This document shows, one piece after another, positions 46,358-54,443 of a stretch of DNA of 64,000 bases; position 1 is the first letter of the stretch, and every line of letters starts with the position of its first letter. Source of the stretch: Hafnia paralvei ATCC 29927 (GTDB lineage: Bacteria; Pseudomonadota; Gammaproteobacteria; Enterobacterales; Enterobacteriaceae). The stretch covers positions 186,001-250,000 of the forward strand of contig NZ_LXET01000044.1 in NCBI RefSeq assembly GCF_001655005.1. The letters are read 5' to 3'. The notes beneath the pieces are model-generated. The model saw only the letters and a list, made by a program, of their open reading frames with translations, was not told the DNA's origin and ran no database searches. The translations under genes were made by a program, and so were the position numbers.

Positions 46358-48046
46358 GTGAACATTGATGTCGCAAGTTTGTTAACAGGAAATTACATCC
46401 TGCTGTTGTTCGTTGTCTTAGCGCTGGGGCTTTGCCTCGGTAAACTTCGTCTGGGTTCCATACAACTCGGAAACTCGATAGGTGTTCTCGTTGTATCTCT
46501 GCTGCTTGGACAACAACACTTTGCCATCAATACTGAGGCGCTAAATCTCGGCTTTATGCTGTTTATTTTCTGCGTCGGCGTAGAAGCGGGCCCTAACTTC
46601 TTTTCAATCTTTTTCCGCGATGGGAAAAACTATCTGATGCTGGCGCTGGTGATGGTAGGCAGCGCGCTAGTCATGGCATTAGGCTTCGGTAAACTTTTCC
46701 ATTGGGATATTGGGCTCACTGCCGGTATGTTGGCGGGTTCCATGACATCGACCCCAGTGTTGGTCGGCGCGGGTGATACGCTGCGCCAAACCATGGCGAA
46801 CAATCCTTCTCTGGCACATTTGCAAGATAACCTCAGTCTTGGATATGCGCTCACCTATTTGATCGGCTTAGTCAGCCTCATTTTTGGCGCTCGTTATTTA
46901 CCTAAACTCCAGCACCAAGACTTGCCGACGTCAGCGCAGCAAATCGCTCGCGAGCGCGGTTTAGATAATGAAGTTCAGCGAAAAGTTTTCCTACCGGTAA
47001 TCCGCGCATATCGCGTTGGTCCTGAGCTCGTGTCCTGGGCTGATGGTAAAAATCTGCGTGAATTGGGTATTTACCGCCAAACCGGTTGCTACATTGAACG
47101 TATTCGTCGTAACGGTATTCTTGCCACGCCAGACGGCGATGCCGTATTGCAAGTTGGCGACGAGATCTCACTGGTTGGCTACCCTGACGCCCATGCACGT
47201 TTAGATCCTAGCTTCCGTAACGGTAAAGAAGTCTTCGACCGCGACCTGCTCGATATGCGCATCGTGACCGAAGAAATCGTGGTGAAAAACAACAATGCCG
47301 TGGGCAAGCGTCTGAGCCAAATTAAACTGACGGACCACGGCTGTTTCTTGAACCGCGTTATCCGCAGCCAGATTGAAATGCCTATCGATGACAACATCGT
47401 TTTAAACAAAGGTGATGTGCTGCAAGTCAGTGGTGATGCCCGCCGCGTGAAAAGCGTAGCAGAGCGTATCGGCTTTATATCTATCCACAGTCAGGTCACC
47501 GATCTGCTGGCTTTCTGCGCATTCTTTATTATCGGCCTCATGATTGGCCTTATCACCTTCAAGTTCAGTAACTTCTCGTTCGGTATTGGTAACGCTGCTG
47601 GGCTACTATTCTCAGGCATTATGCTTGGCTTCCTTCGCGCCAACCACCCTACTTTCGGCTACATCCCGCAGGGAGCGCTGAATATGGTGAAGGAATTCGG
47701 CTTGATGGTGTTTATGGCCGGTGTCGGCCTGAGCGCGGGCGCAGGGATGAACCACGGGCTAGGGCAAATCGGTGGACAGATGTTACTTTCCGGCTTAGTT
47801 GTCAGCTTACTGCCGGTGGTGATTTGCTTCCTGTTTGGTGCCTATGTGCTGCGTATGAACCGTGCGCTGCTATTTGGCGCAATCATGGGGGCGAGAACCT
47901 GTGCTCCGGCCATGGAAATCATCAGCGATGCTTCACGCAGTAATATTCCTGCGCTGGGATATGCAGGCACCTACGCCATCGCTAACGTACTGCTCACGCT
48001 GGCCGGTACACTGATTGTGATCATTTGGCCAGGCCTCGGCGGATAA
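46358..48046 (+). CDS. ybjL: AspT/YidE-type putative transporter YbjL
   Basis: 562 aa against 561. Two membrane blocks of about five helices each flank a pair of cytosolic TrkA_C (RCK_C) domains (about 205-375). Conserved blocks: LGKLRLGSIQLGNSIGVLVV, GSMTSTPVLVGAG, GARTCAPAMEIISD. It belongs to the aspartate:alanine exchanger family; the substrate is unknown. The start is taken as GTG at 46358 (V-NIDVASLL against MNINVAELL); a TTG at 46295 would add 21 residues. Confidence 0.93.
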   Translation: MNIDVASLLTGNYILLLFVVLALGLCLGKLRLGSIQLGNSIGVLVVSLLLGQQHFAINTEALNLGFMLFIFCVGVEAGPNFFSIFFRDGKNYLMLALVMVGSALVMALGFGKLFHWDIGLTAGMLAGSMTSTPVLVGAGDTLRQTMANNPSLAHLQDNLSLGYALTYLIGLVSLIFGARYLPKLQHQDLPTSAQQIARERGLDNEVQRKVFLPVIRAYRVGPELVSWADGKNLRELGIYRQTGCYIERIRRNGILATPDGDAVLQVGDEISLVGYPDAHARLDPSFRNGKEVFDRDLLDMRIVTEEIVVKNNNAVGKRLSQIKLTDHGCFLNRVIRSQIEMPIDDNIVLNKGDVLQVSGDARRVKSVAERIGFISIHSQVTDLLAFCAFFIIGLMIGLITFKFSNFSFGIGNAAGLLFSGIMLGFLRANHPTFGYIPQGALNMVKEFGLMVFMAGVGLSAGAGMNHGLGQIGGQMLLSGLVVSLLPVVICFLFGAYVLRMNRALLFGAIMGARTCAPAMEIISDASRSNIPALGYAGTYAIANVLLTLAGTLIVIIWPGLGG

Positions 48047-48059
48047 GAAAACCTTATAA

Positions 48060-48104
48060 TTCAGGCAAAAAAGAAAAAATGTGATTTTTTTCACTTTGCC
48101 TGAA
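48060..48104 (+). terminator. Hairpin after ybjL
   Basis: TTCAGGCAAA and TTTGCCTGAA form a 10-bp outer stem around an A- and T-rich centre. It overlaps the -35 element of rybB and contains a CRP-like sequence, so its role may be mixed. Confidence 0.5.
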
Positions 48105-48130
48105 ACTTTCTAGCCTCCGCAAAGTCTTAA
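48102..48130 (+). promoter_or_regulatory. Sigma-E promoter of rybB
   Basis: -35 GAAACTT (48102-48108), 16-bp spacer, -10 TCTTAA (48125-48130), six bases before the predicted RNA start. It is close to the sigma-E consensus GGAACTT/TCTAA. Sigma-E control of rybB is established in E. coli and Salmonella. Confidence 0.75.
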
Positions 48131-48135
48131 TTAGT

Positions 48136-48216
48136 GCCACTGCTTTTCTTTGATGTTCCCCATATTGAGGAGCCCGATAGTCCCGCCTACTTAGGTTCAA
48201 GACTATCGGGTTTTTT
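48136..48216 (+). ncRNA. rybB: RybB small RNA
   Basis: Hfq-dependent small RNA that represses outer-membrane porin mRNAs in the sigma-E response. The 5' seed GCCACTGCTTTTCTTTGATG is identical to E. coli RybB. The 3' end is the terminator CCCGATAGTC ... GACTATCGGG with a T6 run; the stem sequence differs from E. coli but the loop core CCGCC...TTCAA is kept. The length of 81 nt compares with 79. Location next to ybjL is conserved. A prophage has integrated in its 3' end, so the final stem strand and T-run are also attL. Confidence 0.92.
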
Positions 48217-48274
48217 ATTGTCTGAAATATAAACACATATAAAACAATGAGTTACAGCCTACATTTAAGCCAAG
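48202..48274 (+). repeat. attL
   Basis: 73-bp left repeat, matching attR (54371-54443) at 67 of 73 positions. It starts with the rybB terminator (ACTATCGGG and the T-run) and shares a perfect 25-bp block beginning CATATAAAACAATGAG. The gpA remnant stop codon lies inside it. Confidence 0.85.
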
Positions 48275-49798
48275 AGGGCGCAGGAGCGCCCAAAAGGTCA
48301 ATGGCCAAATCAAGGGCACGCTTCGGCACAATCTTCCACTGCACCGTGCGGGTAATCATTGGGATGTCCATGCCAACAGAAGGAGAGAAAACACCTCTAA
48401 TGCGTGTCGTTTCTTCGCCGTACTCGTTCAAATCCTCAGCCTGTTCGTAATAAGTACGCACCACCAGATCGTCACGGTGAACAAATGGACCACCCTGCGC
48501 GTTGATATATCCCGCCCAGTCGCCCACATCAGCCGCATCATGCACAGCCGCAAACTCAACGCTTAGACCTAGCGCAGTTTCAGGATCAGCCATGCGGCGC
48601 AGTTCACGATAAACCGATACCGGCGCATCACCGATAAACTGAAACTGGCGAATACGCCAACGTGCAGCCCACGCCGATACGGCGGGAGCCATTTCTTTTA
48701 ACGGTTGTTTGGTGTCATCGTCCAGCTCATCATCTAGCGCATAACCATCAATATTTTTACTGATGTATTTCGCCACATAACCTGTGGCGCTGCCCTTGTC
48801 AGGGTCGATGGCCTCCGCGTGAAAACGCGCTTTTCTGGCCTTATCGCTGTTCAATTCTTTGCTGTCTTCTTTGAAGGCATAATCACGCAAAATCTCACGC
48901 ACGCGATCCACCTTCTCTGGCTCCATAAACATCAGCATGTGCCAGTGCGGAGTCCCATCATGATGGGGTTCTGCAACGCGAATGCCGAAAATCCGCAAGT
49001 CCTCACGATGCAACTTGGCCCGCACACGTTCCCAAACGCTGCGCAAATAACGCTGCGTGTCTGCAGGACTCGAACCATTCCATTTGCTATTGCTGTAACC
49101 GGCTTTCGTGGTGGCGTGATATTTAGACGGTGCGGTCAGGGTATAAAACTCCCCGATATAGCCGAGTTGATTACAGATATTTTCAAAGCCACGGATACGA
49201 GTCATTAACTCGCAGCGACGGATCGCCGGATTTGCCACACTGCCATCATATTTGTCGATCAGGCTGATGCGGTTGCCTTCGGTGTCTTCCAGTTCCATGC
49301 CTTTCAAGAATTCACGGGTACGGCGTTTTTGTTCCCGCCATTCGCCTATTGTGGTACGACTGGCGTAGGGGTTGCTTTTTTGCTGACGTTACGCAGCGCA
49401 ATCTGCAAATGCTCACGCCATTCGTTTGACTTCCGACGTAAGTGATTACGCCACCACGTTGGTGACGTCATTCGGAAAATCGCTGAACTGGCCTCCGACT
49501 CAATAAAGACCTTGTTGTTAATGCGATCCCATAACGGCGGCGTTTGGCCCAATTGCTGCGTGATAGCACCGGCGCGCTGATACATCGCCCACCCCAGACG
49601 CAGATCACTGGCTTCTGGCATTTGGTCACTAATAAATCCCAGCTCAAGCCGCATATAGGTAGCGGTGTCTTCCGCCAGCAATTCAACATCTGCGCGGGAC
49701 ATATCAGGGAGTTTATTAAAACGGCCAAACAGGGAGGCATTCCCCTCTGTCATTTTTGGCAGGCGGTAGCTCTTAGTGACTAATTCAAGGCGTGGCAA
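48252..49798 (-). pseudogene. Replication gene A (rolling-circle endonuclease), damaged
   Basis: P2/186 gpA homologue that would nick the phage origin. HUH motif in GTPHWHMLMF and the paired active-site tyrosines in GYVAKYISKN are intact. Two frames are needed: 49798-49346 and the frame ending at 48252. A CCCC tract near 49368 where CCCCC would keep the frame (ATPYASRTT) explains the shift. About 100 residues are missing at the N-terminus, and the C-terminus stops within attL (...APAPSWLKCRL), giving about 515 codons against 761 in P2. No intact replication protein is made. Confidence 0.85.
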
Positions 49799-50268
49799 TG
49801 TGCGCTTAAGGTGGGATTAGACTGCACACGCGCCTGCATGGTGATACCTGCTAGCGTTAAGCAACGAACCGCTGAATTAACGGTGCGCTTAAAATCAGCC
49901 AAACGGGTCATGTTCATGTGACCACCGGCCACGGTATCTGCGGCCAGTTTGCCAACCTCAGCGGTGGCATTTAGGACATAAACAGGAATGTTCTCCCCTG
50001 CAATCTCGTTTAATGGCACAGAGGGATGACACTGCATTTGCTCCAACCAACCATCCAAAATCGTCGGGTCTTCGGTTTCATCCGTCAGGCGCATAACATC
50101 AACGCATGTCAGTTGGTGCGGCTGCTCTGGGTTTAGTTTGTTACGCAGCATCTGCGGGTTCATACCCACGCGATCAGCAATCGCTGACAGCTCACCTTTA
50201 TGGCGTAAGGCGAAAGAACGACAAGCCTCATCGAACTGTGCGTGTTTGGAATCTTTAAAATCAAACAT
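49780..50268 (-). CDS. Phage 186-type CII regulatory protein
   Basis: 162 aa. In phage 186 CII activates lysogenic establishment. Helix-turn-helix region GELSAIADRVGMNPQMLRNKLNP (about 24-46) and the family C-terminal stretch NSAVRCLTLAGITMQARVQSNP. The ATG at 50268 is chosen over in-frame starts further upstream. The last residues (AHCHALN) diverge from the family where the deletion joins it to the gpA remnant; it overlaps gpA by 19 bp. Confidence 0.8.
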   Translation of the reverse strand: MFDFKDSKHAQFDEACRSFALRHKGELSAIADRVGMNPQMLRNKLNPEQPHQLTCVDVMRLTDETEDPTILDGWLEQMQCHPSVPLNEIAGENIPVYVLNATAEVGKLAADTVAGGHMNMTRLADFKRTVNSAVRCLTLAGITMQARVQSNPTLSAHCHALN

Positions 50269-50300
50269 GGTTGCTTCTCCGAACATATCGCAATATCGAA

Positions 50301-50522
50301 CTAACCAATGGAGAGTTCGCAATTAGATAAAGCATCTACGGTAAGAGCAGCCATGTTGATCATGACTTTTTCTCGTTTTTTATCTTTGCGGAGGCGGTGA
50401 CAAGGCAACCGACCATCATCAAGCATGTCATTGATGGTATCGACCGGAACCCCTGTTAATTCGCTATATCTCTCAATTGAGACATGCGGTGTAAGCAAGG
50501 TGATTGAAATGTTAGTTTTCAT
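50301..50522 (-). CDS. Apl/Cox-like excisionase and regulator
   Basis: 73 aa: HVSIERYSELTGVPVDTIND, then DGRLPCHRLRKDKKREKVMINM. This is the winged-helix Cox/Apl pattern of P2-like phages, which both represses lysogenic transcription and directs excision. It is divergent from cI across the operator region. GGGGAA precedes the ATG. Confidence 0.85.
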   Translation of the reverse strand: MKTNISITLLTPHVSIERYSELTGVPVDTINDMLDDGRLPCHRLRKDKKREKVMINMAALTVDALSNCELSIG

Positions 50523-50573
50523 GGTGCAACATTCCCCGTTTAGAGGTGATTACTTCTGGTGAATAGTGATAGT

Positions 50574-50645
50574 TCACTTCATGTGACCATGAAAACCTTG
50601 CGATCACACAGACCAATCGTCAACACAAAAGTTCACACGGTGTGA
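50574..50645. promoter_or_regulatory. Probable CI operator region
   Basis: TCAC-TTCAT-GTGA (50574-50586) and TCACAC-G-GTGTGA (50633-50645) are inverted repeats sharing TCAC/GTGA arms. A further TCACAC half-site lies near 50604. They fill the gap between divergent apl and cI, where 186 CI binds. The last operator ends three bases before the cI ATG. Confidence 0.6.
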
Positions 50646-50648
50646 TTT

Positions 50649-51209
50649 ATGGATTTAACGAATGGCGGGCGTGGCGCAATTGAACGAATGGTTCAGGCGT
50701 ATGGTTTCAAGACTCGGCAACAACTTTGCGATCAGCTTGGGGTGTCTAAAAGCACATTAGCGACGCGCTATATGCGTGACTCTTTCCCTTCAGATTGGGT
50801 GATTCAGTGCGCGCTAGAAACAGGAATGTCTTTACGCTGGATCGCGTTTGGTGCTGGCCCACAGCAAGACGTGGGTGACATTGATGTTTCTACTCTTCCA
50901 AAATCAAAACTCATAAATGGAAAGTTACAGGACGATGGCTTCTATCTATTCGATAAGTCTTTTCTTCCTGAACAACTGCAGAACCCTATCGTTATTGTTG
51001 AGCAAGATGCAAAGCATATCTGTGAACGCCAGTTTGAAGATGTCCGCGATGGTAAGTGGGTTGTCGATATCGATGGCGAGATTAGTGTTCGTGAATTAGC
51101 TCGCCTTCCGGTTAATCGTATCCGTGTTGAAGGTGGGAAAATCCCCTTCGAGTGTTCTCTAACAGATATCAATATCATCGCAAAAGTGCTTATAAATTGT
51201 ATTAAATAA
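50649..51209 (+). CDS. Phage 186-type CI repressor
   Basis: 186 aa against 192 for 186 CI. N-terminal DNA-binding domain (GFKTRQQLCDQLGVSKSTLATRY, about 19-41; GMSLRWIAFGAGP) and a C-terminal multimerisation domain with WVVDIDGEISVRELARLP and VEGGKIPFECSLTDI, close to 186 CI. Maintains lysogeny. It is the first gene of an operon that continues with the two cargo genes. Confidence 0.88.
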   Translation: MDLTNGGRGAIERMVQAYGFKTRQQLCDQLGVSKSTLATRYMRDSFPSDWVIQCALETGMSLRWIAFGAGPQQDVGDIDVSTLPKSKLINGKLQDDGFYLFDKSFLPEQLQNPIVIVEQDAKHICERQFEDVRDGKWVVDIDGEISVRELARLPVNRIRVEGGKIPFECSLTDINIIAKVLINCIK

Positions 51210-51221
51210 AAGGAGCAGTCC

Positions 51222-51707
51222 GTGGCAAGCAGGATTTTTTTATACGTTAACTCTAATAAACAAATACGCGTTCAACACATTCATGATGTCACGGAAAATG
51301 ATACTTATTTTCAAGGCATAAGCCTGCTGGATAGCGAACACGGTAAACTGAAAACATTCCGTAAAGATAGAGTCATTCAAGATCTAGACTCTCTACCTGA
51401 AGATGAAGAAATTTATATCCGCGATATTGATGTAACTCGTTACTTCCCTAGTAAGAAAATAAAAGAAACCTTTGATGTTTGTTTTACTGGTTTCAAAAAA
51501 GACCAACGAGCAGAACTTGAGCAACTAGCTGCCGATAATGGAATGTTGGTGAGAAAGTCCGTCACACAGAAATTACAGATTTTGTGCTGTGGGGATAATG
51601 CAGGGCCAACAAAAGTTAGAAGTGCAAGAGATATGAATATACTTATCTTCGATGCTCATCAGTTTATTAACTTGATCAATACTGGTGAGCTGGAGATAAA
51701 TCAATGA
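51222..51707 (+). CDS. BRCT-domain protein, prophage cargo
   Basis: 161 aa. The N-terminal half (IRVQHIHDVTENDTYFQGIS and KLKTFRKDRVI) resembles the WYL-like beta-domain often joined to BRCT in phage and DnaQ-like proteins. The C-terminal half is a BRCT domain: FDVCFTGFKKDQRAELEQLA, LQILCCGDNAGPTKVRSARD, ILIFDAHQFINLI, as in bacterial ligase-type BRCT modules that bind DNA ends or phosphoproteins. The GTG at 51222 has AGGAG six bases upstream. It overlaps the next gene by 4 bp (ATGA), so the two are translationally coupled and expressed with CI in the lysogen. Function unknown. Confidence 0.8.
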   Translation: MASRIFLYVNSNKQIRVQHIHDVTENDTYFQGISLLDSEHGKLKTFRKDRVIQDLDSLPEDEEIYIRDIDVTRYFPSKKIKETFDVCFTGFKKDQRAELEQLAADNGMLVRKSVTQKLQILCCGDNAGPTKVRSARDMNILIFDAHQFINLINTGELEINQ

Positions 51708-53158
51708 CCACTGTTCTAAACTGGGACTGGAGTAATGAAACTGATTTCAATGATGAAAAAATATCAGCAGATTTACTAGAGAGGAACAAGTATGCGGAAT
51801 ATATTTACAAAATATCCTCTGTTAGAGGAAAAGATAGCCATTTCGCACTTAATATAAATGCACAATGGGGGGCAGGAAAAACTCATTTCGTGAAGAGGCT
51901 TGCATCTACAATAAAAGACGCTCACCCAACAGTGTATATCGATGCATGGAAACAAGACTATTCAGATGATCCTTTGCTAGCTATATTCTCTTGCATTATA
52001 GAACAACTTGGCCAGCAGTCAGATAAATTCATCACTATTTCTAAAAAAGTTGAGAGGAAATTAATTTTCCTCTTTAAGGATATTGCTCCTTTATTAATCA
52101 AAGAGGTTATAAATGGCGCTACAACAACAAAACTAGGTGATGCTGCCAAGGGAATTACCGAGGGTTTAATAAAGCTTCACAATAGTAAAAACAATGCAAT
52201 ATTAGAAATAAAAAAAGATATTTCAGAATGGGTTCAGTTAATAAAAAACCGAGATGCAATGGAAAAGAACCTCCCAATTTACATTTTTATTGACGAACTC
52301 GATCGTTGCCGCCCTAGTTATGCGATAAAACTGTTGGAAATAGTAAAGCATATATTCGATGTCAAAGGAGTTGTTTTCATTATTTCAACAGACACCAATC
52401 AACTCCAGCATTCAATAAAAGTTATTTATGGGAATGAGTTTGATGCTTCGCATTATTTAAGCCGTTTTTTTGACAGAAGATTTATTTTACCCTCGCCATC
52501 AATGGAGCAATTATTAAAACAAAAAAGTCCTGATACGGTGTTATTAAGTTTTGATAGTTTTGAGCACAAACTCCACCCACAACCGGCCGATACTGATTTT
52601 TTCATTAAATCATGTAGTTCTATTTTTCAGTCATTAAGTATAAGCCTTCGTGAATCAATTAAATTCTATGAAAAATTTTGCGATTTACTATTAACACAAA
52701 ATATAAATATAAATGGTTATTTACTTCTTATTCTAATATGTTTAGCTGAAAACAATAATACTTTATACTCTGAAATTAAAAATGATCACAACATATTATT
52801 AAAAAAAACCTTACCAAAAAAGGAAGTAACCCTTTCTTTCAACCTTTCGCCTGAGGTAACAGGGGTTACAAGTTTCGCACCAAAAAATGGGTATACTACC
52901 CCGAACCGTCTAGGGCACAAATTTATAACGGTAGATATAATTCATTATATTAAAATTTCAATAGATGTAATAAATATAAAAAACCCATATTCAGAACAAG
53001 GAAACCAAAAATTACACTGGTCAGCTGGAGTATTACCAAATGACAACACTTTGATGCCACTTTTAAAAATAGCGTCGACAAGAGCTAAAACTGATAATAA
53101 TGAATTGCCGATTTCTAACTATTTTGAGCTGGTTGAGCTTTCCACTCTAATCTCTTAA
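51704..53158 (+). CDS. KAP-family P-loop NTPase, prophage cargo
   Basis: 484 aa. Walker A AQWGAGKTHF (about residues 53-62), the KAP-typical WKQDYSDDPLLAIFSCIIEQL (about 82-102) and Walker B IYIFIDELDRCRPSYAI (about 192-208). Residues 240 to 360 are helical; the C-terminal about 110 residues look like a beta-rich extra domain with no recognised match. I see no clear membrane helix inside the NTPase, unlike many KAP proteins. Strongly AT-rich codon use. KAP NTPases occur in several antiphage systems (for example QatA), but the other Qat genes are not here. A terminator follows directly. Confidence 0.8.
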   Translation: MTTVLNWDWSNETDFNDEKISADLLERNKYAEYIYKISSVRGKDSHFALNINAQWGAGKTHFVKRLASTIKDAHPTVYIDAWKQDYSDDPLLAIFSCIIEQLGQQSDKFITISKKVERKLIFLFKDIAPLLIKEVINGATTTKLGDAAKGITEGLIKLHNSKNNAILEIKKDISEWVQLIKNRDAMEKNLPIYIFIDELDRCRPSYAIKLLEIVKHIFDVKGVVFIISTDTNQLQHSIKVIYGNEFDASHYLSRFFDRRFILPSPSMEQLLKQKSPDTVLLSFDSFEHKLHPQPADTDFFIKSCSSIFQSLSISLRESIKFYEKFCDLLLTQNININGYLLLILICLAENNNTLYSEIKNDHNILLKKTLPKKEVTLSFNLSPEVTGVTSFAPKNGYTTPNRLGHKFITVDIIHYIKISIDVINIKNPYSEQGNQKLHWSAGVLPNDNTLMPLLKIASTRAKTDNNELPISNYFELVELSTLIS

Positions 53159-53218
53159 TAGATGTATATTTCACTTATCTACAAACATTGACCACTGTTT
53201 TTATATACAGTTAAACTT

Positions 53219-53243
53219 AGCCCTCAGACATGAGGGCTTTTTT
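53219..53243 (+). terminator. Terminator of the cI-cargo operon, abutting int
   Basis: AGCCCTCA and TGAGGGCT form an 8-bp stem with a GACA loop and a T-run reaching the base before the int GTG. The 3' arm contains GAGGG, the only plausible int ribosome-binding site. Confidence 0.85.
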
Positions 53244-54303
53244 GTGGCAGTAAGTAAACAATCATCAGGTAAATGGCTATGCCAGTGTTTCCCCAGTGGA
53301 CGTGACAACCGCCGCATTCGCAAACTGTTCGCGACTAAGGGGGAAGCCTTAGCCTATGAGCGTTTCATTATGTCTGAGGTGAATGATAAGCCTTGGCTGG
53401 GTGAGGTTGAGGATCGCCGCCGGTTAAGTGACATCGTTGAGTTGTGGTACAACCTCCACGGTCAATCACTGACAGCTGGTGAACGTACACGCAAGAAGAT
53501 GGATTTAGTGGTAGAGGCTCTAGGAGATCCTATAGCTAGCAAATTCACAGCCAAAAACTTCGCCCACTACCGAAATAAACGGCTCAAAGGAGAAATCTTT
53601 TTCTCCGAAAAGTGGAGCAAAGGTGCTGCGCCTGTCACCGTAAATCTAGAGCAAAACTATCTAAGTGGCGCTTTCAATGAACTTATCCGATTAGGGGAAT
53701 GGAAACTACCTAACCCACTTGAAAACATGCGTAAATTTACGATAGCTGAAAAAGAGATGGCATGGCTAACCCATAAGCAAATTACAGAACTTCTTGATAG
53801 GGCTAAGTTCTCAGCTAAAAAAGATCTATCGCTATTAATCCGTATATGCCTTGCAACTGGAGCACGCTGGCGTGAAGCTGAAAATCTCACACGTTCCCAC
53901 TTCTCTCCATACAAAGTTACCTACACCAGAACCAAAGGTAAAAAAAATCGTAGTGTTCCAATAAGTAAAACACTCTACAAAGAAGTAGACGACTTAAAAC
54001 GAGACAAACTGTTTGATGATCTGTATTTCAGTTTTATGGCATTAATTGAGCAAACTAGCATCACTCTCCCCCCGTGGCCAACTGACTCACGTTCTGCGCC
54101 ATACGTTTGCAGCACACTTCATGATGAACGGGGGAAACATTCTGGTACTGCAAAGAATTCTCGGACATAGTGACATTAAAATGACGATGAAGTATGCACA
54201 CTTTGCACCGGAACACCTCGATACTGCTCTGCATTTCAACCCACTGGCAACGATGACAAGTGGCAGCAAAATGGCAGCAGAAGTTGGAAAACACCACATT
54301 TAA
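53244..54303 (+). pseudogene. P2-type tyrosine integrase, frameshifted
   Basis: Starts GTG at 53244 (VAVSKQSSGKWLCQCFPSGR). The first frame runs to 54170 but loses homology at about 54068; the second frame resumes with GQLTHVLRHTFAAHFMMNGG and ILGHSDIKMTMKYAHFAPEH to 54303. A run of six C at 54068-54073 where five would keep the frame (SLPRGQLTH) accounts for it. Catalytic Arg (GARWREAENL), HxxR (HVLRH) and Tyr (KYAHF) are all present, so only the frameshift disables it. If it is a sequencing error, the enzyme is intact. Confidence 0.85.
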
Positions 54304-54370
54304 CCACCTATCATCACTGAATCAAGTGTTTGAATTTATTGTAACTTATTGATTTTCAAGGCCTGCTATC

Positions 54371-54443
54371 ACTATCGGGTTTTTTATTGCCTGAAATTTA
54401 AAACCATATAAAACAATGAGTTACAGCCTGCATTTAAGTCAAG
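54371..54443 (+). repeat. attR
   Basis: Right repeat matching attL at 67 of 73 positions. It carries a second copy of the rybB terminator 3' arm and T-run, here without the rest of the sRNA gene. Confidence 0.85.

Larger units (their letters stand above)
48202..54443. mobile_element. Reduced 186-type (P2 family) prophage in rybB
   Basis: About 6.2 kb between direct repeats. It contains, in phage order, a damaged gpA, CII, Apl/Cox, CI, two cargo genes and a frameshifted integrase. All head, tail, lysis and late-control genes are missing. CI and CII are of the phage 186 type. It cannot form particles by itself. Cargo base composition is clearly more AT-rich than the flanks. Confidence 0.9.

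Noticed and set aside
49346..49798. A separate 150-codon phage gene
   Set aside because: It is the N-terminal part of the gpA remnant; homology continues in the next frame after a one-base shift.
51704..53158. KAP gene as part of a Qat defence system
   Set aside because: QatB, QatC and QatD are not encoded nearby; only the NTPase class is shared.
54046..54303. A separate 85-codon recombinase-like gene
   Set aside because: It is the C-terminal part of the integrase, displaced by the extra C at 54068-54073.
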